The position numbers were made by a program, and so were the translations under genes. From Streptomyces malaysiense (lineage in GTDB: Bacteria > Actinomycetota > Actinomycetes > Streptomycetales > Streptomycetaceae): a DNA stretch of 64,000 bases. This document shows, one piece after another, positions 43,843 through 52,030 of this stretch (the first letter of the stretch is position 1; each line of letters opens with the position of its first letter). The notes under the pieces were generated by a model, which was not told where the DNA came from, did not search any database, and saw nothing but the letters and a program-made list of their open reading frames with translations. The stretch is from NCBI RefSeq assembly GCF_000980885.2, contig NZ_LBDA02000055.1:1-64000 (forward strand), written 5' to 3'.

Positions 43843-44265
43843 TCACAGGCCGAACAGGGCCGCGTCGGTGGCCAGTTCCTCGAAGACCTTGGCCGGGTCG
43901 GCGACCAGCTTGCGCTCCCTCAGGTCCAGCAGGCCGCCGACGCCGGTGACCTCGGCGGCCAGGGTGCCGTCGGCCTTGCGCAGCTCCTGGTGGACCTTGA
44001 AGGTCTTGCCGGAGGTCCACTCGAAGGCGCAGGTGACGTCCACCTCGTCGCCGGCGAGGAGTTCGCGCAGGTAGCGGATGGTCGTCTCCAGGACCACCGG
44101 GCCGACACCGGTGCGCACCAGGCCGGTCTGGCCGATGCCGGCGGCCTGGAGCAGTGACCAGCGGGCGTGCTCGGCGTAGTTGAGGTACACGGCCTGATTC
44201 AGATGGCCCTGCACATCGGTCTCGTACCCGCGGACGGTGACGCGGACGGAGAACGGTTCGCTCAC
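43843..44265 (-). CDS. Acyl-CoA thioesterase (hot-dog fold, 4HBT type)
   Basis: 140 residues. The hot-dog fold signature is GYETDVQGHLNQAVYLNYAEHARW, with the active-site Asp/His-like positions, followed by VVLETTIRYLRELLAGDEVDVTC and FKVHQELRKADGTLAAEV. It would hydrolyse a short- or medium-chain or aromatic acyl-CoA. GAGGGGAAA precedes the GTG start. No clear link to neighbours. Confidence 0.85.
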   Translation of the reverse strand: MSEPFSVRVTVRGYETDVQGHLNQAVYLNYAEHARWSLLQAAGIGQTGLVRTGVGPVVLETTIRYLRELLAGDEVDVTCAFEWTSGKTFKVHQELRKADGTLAAEVTGVGGLLDLRERKLVADPAKVFEELATDAALFGL

Positions 44266-44362
44266 GGCTTTCCCCTCTTGCTCCGGTACGGCGGCTGCTC
44301 CGGTACGGCGGCGCCGCCCACCCGGTGATCCTTCCACGCGCGGTGGCGGTGCCGCCCCCGGG

Positions 44363-44986
44363 TCAGGCACGGCGCGGGGACGCCAGCAGATAGCGGGCGC
44401 GGGTGCGCGGCTCGGTGTACTCGCCGGGCTGCCACCCCGCCCGCTCCAGCGTCTTCGCGCAGGCCGACAGGGCCGACGCGTCCGGCGCGTACACGGCGAC
44501 CGCCTCCGGCTGCGGGGTGGGGCGCACCCGGTAGCCGGGTGCGGACTCCGTCTCCGGGTGGTGTCCGGCCGCCTCCAGGGCGAGGGCGGCGGCCCGCACC
44601 AGATGACCGCGCTCCCAGCCGCACGGCCGGTCCGCCGAGCCGTCCGGGTTGGTCATCCGGCGCAGCTCCAGCAGGCCCTGCCACGCGCCGCGCACCTCGC
44701 GCAGCCGCGCGGCGGCCGAGGGCGGGGCCGCCTCCCGCGCCCCGCCGGCACGTGCCGCGAAGACCCCGGTGGCGGGGGCCGCCCGCTCCGGTGTCCCGGG
44801 TGACCCCTCGCGGGTCCGCTGCCCGGCCGGGGTCAGGAAATGGTCGTGCGGCGGGCGCGGGTGCCGGAAGGCGAGGCCCCGGCGCACCAGGGCCGCGAGC
44901 TGCGCCTGCGTTCCGCGCAACCGGCCGGTGACCGGGTCGGCCGCGTCGATCACCCGCCGCTGGGCGGTGGTCGGCTCTCGGCTCAC
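44363..44986 (-). CDS. Hypothetical protein
   Basis: 207 residues, Ala/Arg-rich. The N-terminal part (TTAQRRVIDAADPVTGRLRG, ALVRRGLAFRHPRPPHDHFLT) resembles a winged-helix-like module, and the C-terminus has a compact domain (PEAVAVYAPDASALSACAKTL, ERAGWQPGEYTEPRTRARYLL). No family recognised. It starts at GTG 44986 and lies 97 bases upstream of the thioesterase start. Confidence 0.6.
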   Translation of the reverse strand: MSREPTTAQRRVIDAADPVTGRLRGTQAQLAALVRRGLAFRHPRPPHDHFLTPAGQRTREGSPGTPERAAPATGVFAARAGGAREAAPPSAAARLREVRGAWQGLLELRRMTNPDGSADRPCGWERGHLVRAAALALEAAGHHPETESAPGYRVRPTPQPEAVAVYAPDASALSACAKTLERAGWQPGEYTEPRTRARYLLASPRRA

Positions 44987-45118
44987 GGTGTGCTCCCCTC
45001 CCGGGTGCCGCCGGGTACGGCCGCCGGTCCGGCGGCTCGGAGGGAAGCCTAGGGCGAGGGTATGACAACGGGCCGCGGGACGGGAGCCCGACCGGGTGCG
45101 GGACGGTGGGTCCGGTCC

Positions 45119-45715
45119 TCAGCCGGGCCGGATGTTCCACCCCGCCACCACCGGCCGCCCGTGCTCCGTGCCCAGACGGCACAGCGTGCCCGTGGCCAGC
45201 TGGAACAGCGCGCCGTGTCCGGCGGGCAGGCCGAGGCGGCGGGCGGTCAGGACGCGCAGCAGGTGGCCGTGGGCGACGAGGACCACGCCGCCCTCGGTGT
45301 CGCGCAGGGCGGCGTCGACCTCGGCCAGCACGCGGTCGGCGCGCTCGCCGACCTGCTCCGGGCTCTCACCGGGGTGGCCGGGCGGGCCCGGCGCGACGCC
45401 GTCGGCGAACAGGAACCAGCCGGGGCGGGTCCGCTGGATCTCCGGGGTGGTGACGCCCTCGTACCCGCCGTAGTCCCATTCGCGCAGGTCGGCCTCGACC
45501 CGGGCGTCGTGGACGCCGATCAGCTCGGCGGTCTCCCGGGCCCGCCGCAGCGGGCTGACGAAGGCGGCGCCGATGCGCTGCGAGCGGATCAGCGGCACCA
45601 GCCGGCGCGCCTCCTCCCGGCCGCGTTCGGTCAGCGGTACGTCGGTCCAGCCGGTGTGCCGTCCGGAGCGCGACCACTCGGTCTCACCGTGCCGGACGAG
45701 AAAGAGGTCACCCAT
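45119..45715 (-). CDS. Histidine phosphatase family protein
   Basis: 198 residues, phosphoglycerate-mutase-like fold. The catalytic LVRHGETEWSRSGRHTG (His9 nucleophile), the SPLRRARETAELIG block, the acid EWDYGGYEG, and the second His in VVLVAHGHLLRVLTARRLGL are all present. It is a small cytoplasmic phosphatase, substrate unknown. It starts at ATG 45715; the ribosome binding site is modest. Confidence 0.92.
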   Translation of the reverse strand: MGDLFLVRHGETEWSRSGRHTGWTDVPLTERGREEARRLVPLIRSQRIGAAFVSPLRRARETAELIGVHDARVEADLREWDYGGYEGVTTPEIQRTRPGWFLFADGVAPGPPGHPGESPEQVGERADRVLAEVDAALRDTEGGVVLVAHGHLLRVLTARRLGLPAGHGALFQLATGTLCRLGTEHGRPVVAGWNIRPG

Positions 45716-45903
45716 CCCAGCGCCTTCCCGCTCGTCTGGCAGCACCGTGCCACGGGGGACCGGCGCCCGCAGGGCGGATTGCGCCGGACGGCCCCCGGCC
45801 GCGCGATGGGCCGCTCGTCGTCCCGGCCGTCCGGAGCGGCCGGGTGCCGCCACCGGGCCCGTGCGCCGCGGCCTCCCCACGCGGGGGTCGGCGAGGCCGC
45901 GGC

Positions 45904-46143
45904 TCAGCCGGACCACCAGCGCCTCTCGGGCGAGGTCTGCCGGGGCGCTCGATCGCAGGGCTCGGCGTGGATCTCGGCGCCGGCGCCGGCGGCGGCCGCA
46001 TCCGGATCGACGGCCACCTCCGTCGCCTCGCCGGGCTGGAGCAGCTTGTCTCCGGGTCGTGGTCCGCGACGTCCTCCCCGACCTCGGTGAGTCCCCGCGC
46101 GATCCCATCGGGCTTCGTCTCCGCCCGAGTCCGGCATCGTCAC
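45904..46143 (-). CDS. Small hypothetical ORF coupled to putative holin, possibly frameshifted
   Basis: 79 residues from GTG 46143, whose GTGA overlaps the TGA of the holin-like gene. Sequence: charged Gly/Arg-rich start, then GDKLLQPGEATEVAVDPDAAAAGAGAEIHAEPCDRAP. After that point a different frame gives SSAPADLAREALVVRLSRGLADP, which reads more protein-like than the annotated tail, suggesting a one-base frameshift near 45945. No family recognised. Confidence 0.35.
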   Translation of the reverse strand: MTMPDSGGDEARWDRAGTHRGRGGRRGPRPGDKLLQPGEATEVAVDPDAAAAGAGAEIHAEPCDRAPRQTSPERRWWSG

Positions 46144-46367
46144 TCCCGCACTCCCACCCCATTCGTTCGCAGCCACACCGGCAGCAGACCCTGTACCGAC
46201 GGAAGGGCCATCACCCGCGCCACCCCGCCGGCCACCGCCAGCGCGCCCGCCACCCACGGCAGCGACTCCGGCACACCCGACGCGCGCACGATCTCCGGCA
46301 GGACCACGGCGACACCCACCAGCGCCTGGAACACGGTCCGCACGGTGACCTTCGTGGAATCCTTCAT
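46140..46367 (-). CDS. Putative holin-like small membrane protein
   Basis: 75 residues with two hydrophobic segments (VFQALVGVAVVLPEIVRASG and PWVAGALAVAGGVARVMALPS) and a charged C-terminus. GAAGGAGG precedes the ATG. It lies 11 bases after a GH25 lysin gene on the same strand. A two-helix protein in that position is the usual phage holin arrangement; the assignment is by context and topology, not sequence similarity. Confidence 0.6.
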   Translation of the reverse strand: MKDSTKVTVRTVFQALVGVAVVLPEIVRASGVPESLPWVAGALAVAGGVARVMALPSVQGLLPVWLRTNGVGVRE

Positions 46368-46378
46368 GACGGCCTCCT

Positions 46379-47278
46379 TCAGCCCTGAGAGCCGGTCACG
46401 TCGACCGACACGTGAACCACCGCGTCCGCGATGGCCTTCTGCACGGCCGCCACCACCGTCGCCGTGTCCACGCCCGACCCGATCAGCGACGCGAGCTTCT
46501 CGATCGCCGCCGTCTGCGCGGCCTCCTGTGCCTGCATCTTCGTGAGCATGGCCACGATCTTGTCGCTGTTCTCGTGGGCGATGCGGGAGTGCGCGTAACC
46601 GGAGCCGAGCGCGAGGTCGACGGGGATCTTCCGGTCCGCGAGGCCCTTGTCGTCGGGCCAGTGCGCCGGGATCCACGCGCCGATGTTGATCTGGTCGCTG
46701 AGCTGCATGTCCGCCTCCTGCGGTGTGGTTCCGGCCGCCCACGCGGCGAGCGCGGCCCGGGAATCGAAAGCGGCGACGTCGCCGTCACCGCCCTGAGGTG
46801 CGGCGTCCGTGTACTGGTGGATCAGCCACTTCGCCTTGATGCGGGGCTTGCCGGCGGTGACGTAGTCGGCGATCCACAGGCCGTCGCCGGCGTAGCTGGT
46901 GGTGTCCCGGCCGAGCCAGAACGTCTGGTTGCAGTACAGGATCACCTTGTGGTTCGGGCGGAGGCGTTTCACCTCGCGGAGGAAGGTGTCCTTGTCGGCG
47001 CAGGAGACGCCCTGGTCTTCCCAGTCCGCGGCGAGGATGTCGCCGGGCCGGGAGGCGCACTTCGACACGAAGTACGCCGCCTGGGCGGTCATGCTGCCGG
47101 GCCGCAGGAAGTGGTAGAAGCCGACCACGAGCCCGGCCGCGCGGGCATGGTCGGCCTGGGCCTGCATGCGCGGGTTGATGTACGAGGTGCCCTCGGTCGC
47201 CTTGACGATGACGAAGTCCAGGCCGGATGTCGAGTACGTCGACGGCTGGTACGCGGATACGTCGATGCCGTGGATCAT
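46379..47278 (-). CDS. GH25 lysozyme (phage-type endolysin)
   Basis: 299 residues. The N-terminal GH25 domain (about residues 1-190) has the motif MIHGIDVSAYQP with catalytic Asp, KATEGTSYINPRM, VGFYHFLRPG and the DWEDQGVSCADK acid cluster; it cleaves peptidoglycan between MurNAc and GlcNAc. The C-terminal Ala-rich helical part has no cell-wall-binding repeat. There is no signal peptide, as expected for a holin-dependent phage lysin. ATG 47278 overlaps the stop of the upstream broken frame by ATGA. Confidence 0.9.
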   Translation of the reverse strand: MIHGIDVSAYQPSTYSTSGLDFVIVKATEGTSYINPRMQAQADHARAAGLVVGFYHFLRPGSMTAQAAYFVSKCASRPGDILAADWEDQGVSCADKDTFLREVKRLRPNHKVILYCNQTFWLGRDTTSYAGDGLWIADYVTAGKPRIKAKWLIHQYTDAAPQGGDGDVAAFDSRAALAAWAAGTTPQEADMQLSDQINIGAWIPAHWPDDKGLADRKIPVDLALGSGYAHSRIAHENSDKIVAMLTKMQAQEAAQTAAIEKLASLIGSGVDTATVVAAVQKAIADAVVHVSVDVTGSQG

Positions 47279-47640
47279 GATGTGCTCACGTTGTTGTCGT
47301 GCGCCCACCCGTCCATCGGCGCCCCGGCCTGAACCAGCCGAGGATCAGGCGCGGGAACCGGAGAAGGAGTGGGCGACGGAGGAGGGGACGGCACCGTGGC
47401 CCACACCGGCACGGTCACATCGCCCTGTTGGGGCAGCGGCCACTGCGTGTCGGCCTCCCAGAACCAGGCAGAGCCGCTCGTTCTCCTGGATTATCCCCAG
47501 TAGTTGTCGATCCGGAACGCCTGCCGGCCGGTGTCGTGGGCCGAGAGCACGTACGCGTGGCCGCCGGCTGCCCGGGTCGTTCGGACGCCCGGCGAAGTGA
47601 CCGGCCCGGCCGGTGGGTTCACGTGGACGCCGGCAGGTTC
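47275..47640 (-). pseudogene. Remnant of a papain-like cysteine peptidase gene coupled to the lysin
   Basis: In the frame ending at 47275, the 5' part reads AAGGHAYVLSAHDTGRQAFRIDNYWG, like the catalytic His and Asn-Ser-Trp-Gly region of C1/C39 peptidases. An in-frame TAA follows (47491-47493), then the same frame continues as SAWFWEADTQWPLPQQGDV, a Pro/Ser-rich tail and MDGWAHDNNVSTS, stopping on an ATGA shared with the lysin start. The N-terminal half of the peptidase is missing. The gene looks truncated and interrupted; a shorter version cannot be excluded. Confidence 0.5.
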
Positions 47641-48149
47641 CACTCTCCCGAATGGCCGGGCGGAAGACCGAGATCGTGCCGGACGGCCGCGTAGTACGCC
47701 TCCCGCGCGGCGCGCTGGCGCGCCATCATGGCCCGCCATGTCTCGGGGTCGTGGCTCTCCTCGCGCAGGAACCGCTCCATGTCCATCAGCGCGACGACCC
47801 ACTCGCGCGCCTTGTCCACCACGCCGGTGCTGCCGAGCATCAGCAGCGCCTCCCCGGCGGGATCCCGGGCATCGGTCGCCTCGGCCAGCTGGGGAGCCGC
47901 CTCCTCGGGGGACAGCGGATGCGGATGGGGGTCGACGCCCAGATGGGCCGCGATCCGGTAGGTCAGGGTGACGGACTGCTTGAGCGCCCTCGCGTACTCG
48001 GCGTAGATCGCCAGCCGCCGCTCCTCCCAGCGGGCGGCCCGCTCACGGTGGAAGCGGATCCGATCGCCGCGGGCGATCGCCAGGTACGAGCCGATGGCGC
48101 CGATGACGACCCCGACCAGCGCCGGAAGCTGTTGTATGAACGCGGACAT
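47619..48149 (-). CDS. Hypothetical membrane-anchored protein
   Basis: 176 residues. An N-terminal hydrophobic helix (LPALVGVVIGAIGSYLAI) is followed by a soluble helical domain (RFHRERAARWEERRLAIYAEYARALK, LMDMERFLREESHDPETWRAM). This layout is common among small actinobacterial proteins of unknown function. Its stop cuts into the remnant peptidase frame on the same strand. No family assignment. Confidence 0.6.
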   Translation of the reverse strand: MSAFIQQLPALVGVVIGAIGSYLAIARGDRIRFHRERAARWEERRLAIYAEYARALKQSVTLTYRIAAHLGVDPHPHPLSPEEAAPQLAEATDARDPAGEALLMLGSTGVVDKAREWVVALMDMERFLREESHDPETWRAMMARQRAAREAYYAAVRHDLGLPPGHSGEWNLPAST

Positions 48150-48190
48150 GGCGCCAAACTATCGGCTGCGGCGAACCGCCGGGGCCGTAA

Positions 48191-48220
48191 AGGAGGGCCC
48201 GCCACCCGGCGGGCCCTCCT
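48191..48220 (-). terminator. Terminator of the VWA operon
   Basis: 13-bp perfect stem AGGAGGGCCCGCC / GGCGGGCCCTCCT with a 4-base loop, 11 bases after the stop at 48231. Confidence 0.85.
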
Positions 48221-48230
48221 CGCGGCGAGG

Positions 48231-49034
48231 TCAGACGGTCGGCGGCCGGCCGTGTCCCCGCGTCAGCGCGTATCCGCCGATTCCGGCCAGCGCGGCCAGC
48301 ACCGCGCCGATCGCCGTCCACACCCAGCGGTCGGACCACCAGCCGGAGGACCAGCCGTCCCGGGAACCGAAGCTGGAGAGCACGGCGGCCTTGGAATCGT
48401 CGCCCCGCGCCTCGGACTTGACCGCGATACCGGGGACGAGCGGCTTGCCCAGGGACCCGTCGACGGCCGAAGCGCCGCCGATGTCCTTGGAGTCCACCTG
48501 GACCTCGGCGCCGACCGGCTGACCGAGATCCGCCGCGCCGAGGTCCACGACCGTCAGCCGGACGTAGTACGTGCCGGGCAGCGGGTCGTTCGCCCATGGC
48601 TCCGCCCAGCCGCGCACCGTGCGCATCACGCAGGCCAACTCGACCGATTCGGCGCTCTGTCCGGCGGTGCGGGAGGAGGCGCCGTACTGGCAGGACTGGT
48701 GGCGGCGCAGACCGTCGTACACATCGAGCTGCCAGGTCTCGGAGCCGTGCGTCCGCGGCAGTTTCACGCTCGCCCTGACCGTCGGCCGCTGCCCGGTGTC
48801 CGCCGGGAAGGACCAGTACAGGTAGTCACCGGTGGACCCGGAGGCCGTGGCCCGCTGCCCCTGCTGGAGCTCCGTCGCCGTACGGAAGGACGTACCCGCC
48901 TGCGTGGGCGCCGAGCCGTCGGAGCCGCCGGAGGCACTGGGGGAGGGCGAGGCGTCGGCGGCGGCCGGACCCGCGGCCAGGCCGAGCGTGAGCAGCGCCG
49001 CGCCCAAAGCGCCCCATACCCGTGTCGTACGCAT
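48231..49034 (-). CDS. Secreted protein with C-terminal membrane anchor, partner of VWA protein
   Basis: 267 residues. A signal peptide (ALGAALLTLGLAAGPAAADA) leads into a Ser/Pro linker, a soluble beta-rich domain (GDYLYWSFPADTGQRPTVRASVKLP, GTYYVRLTVVDLG) and a C-terminal membrane segment (WVWTAIGAVLAALAGIGGYAL) followed by a basic tail, so it is extracellular and membrane-tethered. Its ATG shares one base with the stop of the VWA gene, indicating coupled translation. No family known to me. Confidence 0.75.
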   Translation of the reverse strand: MRTTRVWGALGAALLTLGLAAGPAAADASPSPSASGGSDGSAPTQAGTSFRTATELQQGQRATASGSTGDYLYWSFPADTGQRPTVRASVKLPRTHGSETWQLDVYDGLRRHQSCQYGASSRTAGQSAESVELACVMRTVRGWAEPWANDPLPGTYYVRLTVVDLGAADLGQPVGAEVQVDSKDIGGASAVDGSLGKPLVPGIAVKSEARGDDSKAAVLSSFGSRDGWSSGWWSDRWVWTAIGAVLAALAGIGGYALTRGHGRPPTV

Positions 49035-50296
49035 CAGTTCGTCCTCCAGATCGCGACCCGCCAGCGCGACAGCCAGCCCCACACCACACCCGCGACGAAG
49101 CCGACGAGCACCAGCGTGCCCAGCAGCCACCAGCCGCGGCCGAGACCGAACGACGCCACGTCGTGCGCCTGGTCGGGACCGTTCACCACGTCCACGGTCA
49201 GCTCCAGCGGCAGACCCGGCGTGCTCTTCACGCCCGCGGGCGCCGAGAAGGAGTGCGCGACCTCCAGGCACACCGTCTCGGCCGGCGCGTTGTCGTCGTC
49301 GCTCGACGGCTTCGGGTAGCGCAGTCCGGTGGAGATCATGTCGGTGCGGCCGGTACCCGCCGCCTCACCACGGACGATCTCCCGTCCCTTGACGGTCACC
49401 GCCCGCAGCAGCACCCCGTAGGAGGGGTTCACCGCCCGGTCGTCCGCGACGCTCACCGAGGCGCGCAGCTCCTGGCCGGGCTTGACGTCGACCTTGTACC
49501 AGCGCTGCTGTCCGAACGCCGCGCGGTCGGTGTACAGACCGGACTTCAGCGTCGGCGCGCTCGTGCACTGCCCGGCGCCCGAGGTGGCCACCGGCGTCAC
49601 CACCGGATCCGCCGCCCGGTGCACCAACTGGTCCACCCGGTCGGTCAGTTCCTCCTTGTGCTGCACGGAGGTGTACGTGCCGCCGGTCGCGTCCGCGATG
49701 CAGCTGAGCTGGTCGCGGGTCTTGGAGTCGGGCACCAGACCGAGCGTGTCGATGGTCAGGCCGATGCCCTTGGCGGCTATCTCCCGGGCCACCTCGCACG
49801 GGTCCAGCGGCTGACAGGTGTCCTCGCCGTCGCTGATCAGCACGATCCGGCGGGTGCCGGAACCACCGTCGAGGTCGTCCGCCGCCTTCAGCAGCGCGGG
49901 CCCGATCGGCGTCCAGCCGGTCGGCTGGAGCGTCGCCACCGCGGTCTTCGCGCCGGTCCGGTCCAGCGGGCCGACCGGGTACAGCTGCGCGGTGTCCTTG
50001 CAGCCCTCCTTGCGGTCGTTCCCGCGGTAGTTGGCGCCGAGCGTGCGGATGCCCAGTTCCACGTCCTGCGGGGTCGCGTCGAGCACATCGTCGAACGCCT
50101 GCTTCGCCGCCGCCATCCGGGTGCCGCCGTCGATGTCCCGGGTCCGCATGGATCCGCTGACGTCCAGCACCAGTTCGACCTTCGGAGCGGCCTGCTCCGT
50201 CTCGTCGGCGGCCGCCGCTGTCGGGAACGTGAGCCCGGCGGCCAGTGCGGCGAGCAGGGCGCACACTCCTGCCGCCAGCCGTTGTCTTCTGATCAT
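49034..50296 (-). CDS. Secreted von Willebrand factor A domain protein
   Basis: 420 residues. A signal peptide (LAAGVCALLAALAAGLTFPTAAA) precedes a VWA domain with an intact MIDAS motif DVSGSMR (D45, S47, S49) and GTRRIVLISDGEDTC further on. A beta-rich region and a C-terminal membrane helix (WLLGTLVLVGFVAGVVWGW) with a short tail follow. It is probably an envelope adhesion or assembly factor acting with the next gene; the two are translationally coupled. Ligand unknown. Confidence 0.88.
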   Translation of the reverse strand: MIRRQRLAAGVCALLAALAAGLTFPTAAAADETEQAAPKVELVLDVSGSMRTRDIDGGTRMAAAKQAFDDVLDATPQDVELGIRTLGANYRGNDRKEGCKDTAQLYPVGPLDRTGAKTAVATLQPTGWTPIGPALLKAADDLDGGSGTRRIVLISDGEDTCQPLDPCEVAREIAAKGIGLTIDTLGLVPDSKTRDQLSCIADATGGTYTSVQHKEELTDRVDQLVHRAADPVVTPVATSGAGQCTSAPTLKSGLYTDRAAFGQQRWYKVDVKPGQELRASVSVADDRAVNPSYGVLLRAVTVKGREIVRGEAAGTGRTDMISTGLRYPKPSSDDDNAPAETVCLEVAHSFSAPAGVKSTPGLPLELTVDVVNGPDQAHDVASFGLGRGWWLLGTLVLVGFVAGVVWGWLSRWRVAIWRTN

Positions 50297-50305
50297 CGAC
50301 GGATC

Positions 50306-51856
50306 CTATTGATCAACCGTGCCGGGCTCCAAAACGTGCGGGTGGGGCAGGGCCGTCCACCGGTCGCCCGGCGTTCCGGGCGACAGCCGCATCAGCGTCA
50401 ACGCCTTCGCGGGCACCGGACCCCGGCGCAGCACGGTGAGATCGGATGTGTCCGCGAGGTCCGGTACCGCCGCCGCCAGCGCCGCCCCGAGTGCCGGACC
50501 GGACCCCGCCACCGAGGCCAGCGCGCCGGCCACCAGGGAGCCGAACAGCTTGCGGCGCAGGGCGGTCTCGTCGTCCGTGACCAGCCGTCCGGCGAGCGCG
50601 GGCGGCGCGATGCCGTGCCGGGCCAGGCGGGCCGGGCTGATCCGGATGTCGGCCAGATCGCGGTAGACCAGCCGCAGCGGGCTCCCGTCGGCGGCCAGCA
50701 CTATCAGGAGGTTCTGGCCGTGCGCCTCCAGGGCCACCCCGAGATCGAGCAGCCGCAGCCCCACGGTGAGCGCCAGCCGGGTGAATGCGGCCAGCCATTC
50801 GGGATCCCGGGGCAGCCGGGTGGTGGCGAGCGCGGCCACCGGCAGCACCCGCTCGCCCGGCCCCGCGTACCCCGCGGGCGACTCCCGCAGCAGCGCGGCC
50901 AGATCGGGGATCCCCGCGGTGACCGCGCCCAGGGTGCGGGTGACGTCCAGCAACCCGCTGGTGTGCGCCGCGAGTTCGGCCGCGAAGTCGGACAGGACCG
51001 CCGCCGCCTCGACCGAGTACGGCGAGATGTCCCGGACCGACGAGGTCAGCCGGGCACTCAGCGCCGTCTTCACATGGAGCCCGCCCGGCACGGCCAGCGT
51101 CCGCAGGGACATCAGGGGCCGGGCCGTGCGCCACTCGTCGTACGGCCGCTTCAGCACATGCCCCGCCTGCCACGGGTGCACCGGCACCAACAGCCTTTCC
51201 CCGTCACGCAGTTCGTCCGGCCACTCGCCGGTCACCAGGCACTCGTCGGCCGGCACCGGCAGCGTCCCGAGCCGTACCGCGGACCGGTGCTCCGGGGCGT
51301 ACGCCAGCTGGTCCGCCACCGAGAAACCGGGCCGGGAGCGGCAGTTGGGATGGAAGGGGTGCCCGTCGACCACCCGCTGCTCCCACTCCCAGTCCCGCTC
51401 CCGGCCCGCGGATACGCCGACCGGCCACTCGTCCGGGTGATCGGCGGCGGCGCGGGACAGCGCCAGACCGGCCACGCTGTGCCCCAGCTCCGCCGCGAAC
51501 CTCTCGGCCTCCGGCCCCACCCCGGCACCGGCCGCCAGCTCCGCCGTCAGCCGGGCCGGATCGTCGTACCGCCGCCGCTCCAGGTGGACGGCGGTGACGT
51601 AGGCGTGCGTGGCGTACGGGTCCGCGTGCGGGCCGCGCAGCGTCCGGCCGTCGGCCAGCCGCAGCTCCAGGCCGTACGCCCCGCGTGCCCGCCCGGTGAT
51701 CCAGGGCAGCGGCTCGTGCGCCAGTCCCCGCCACAGCCGGGTCAGCACGGCCGCGCGGGCGCCGGGCAGCTCGGCGTCGTACCGGGGCAGCAGCCCGGGG
51801 CGCAGGGCCCTCAGCTCCGCCGCGACCTCGGCCTCGGCGGTGGGGGAGTGGGACAC
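50306..51856 (-). CDS. IucA/IucC family siderophore synthetase (NIS), first of a divergent pair
   Basis: 516 residues. NIS synthetases adenylate a carboxylate (usually citrate) and form amide or ester bonds. Motifs: DGHPFHPNCRSRPGFS near residue 165, PVHPWQAGHVL, KTALSARLTSSVRDISP, EAHGQNLLIVL and VYRDLADIRIS. GAGGAG precedes GTG 51856. It is head-to-head with a second synthetase; 60-174 bases separate them depending on the start of the other. There is no decarboxylase, hydroxylase or acyltransferase in the window, so the product is open. Confidence 0.9.
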   Translation of the reverse strand: MSHSPTAEAEVAAELRALRPGLLPRYDAELPGARAAVLTRLWRGLAHEPLPWITGRARGAYGLELRLADGRTLRGPHADPYATHAYVTAVHLERRRYDDPARLTAELAAGAGVGPEAERFAAELGHSVAGLALSRAAADHPDEWPVGVSAGRERDWEWEQRVVDGHPFHPNCRSRPGFSVADQLAYAPEHRSAVRLGTLPVPADECLVTGEWPDELRDGERLLVPVHPWQAGHVLKRPYDEWRTARPLMSLRTLAVPGGLHVKTALSARLTSSVRDISPYSVEAAAVLSDFAAELAAHTSGLLDVTRTLGAVTAGIPDLAALLRESPAGYAGPGERVLPVAALATTRLPRDPEWLAAFTRLALTVGLRLLDLGVALEAHGQNLLIVLAADGSPLRLVYRDLADIRISPARLARHGIAPPALAGRLVTDDETALRRKLFGSLVAGALASVAGSGPALGAALAAAVPDLADTSDLTVLRRGPVPAKALTLMRLSPGTPGDRWTALPHPHVLEPGTVDQ

Positions 51857-52030
51857 GGACGGCTCCTCGATCGCGGCCGGTACGGGGCACGATGGTCGGG
51901 TACGGAGGTCGGCACCATGGTCGGATACGAAGCCATACTGATCGCTTCCGGGCCCCGTGCGAAGAACGCCCCCACCCGGGTGCGACGCTCGAAGGAGAAC
52001 GGCTCGGAGAAGAACGCCGCCGAAGAACGA

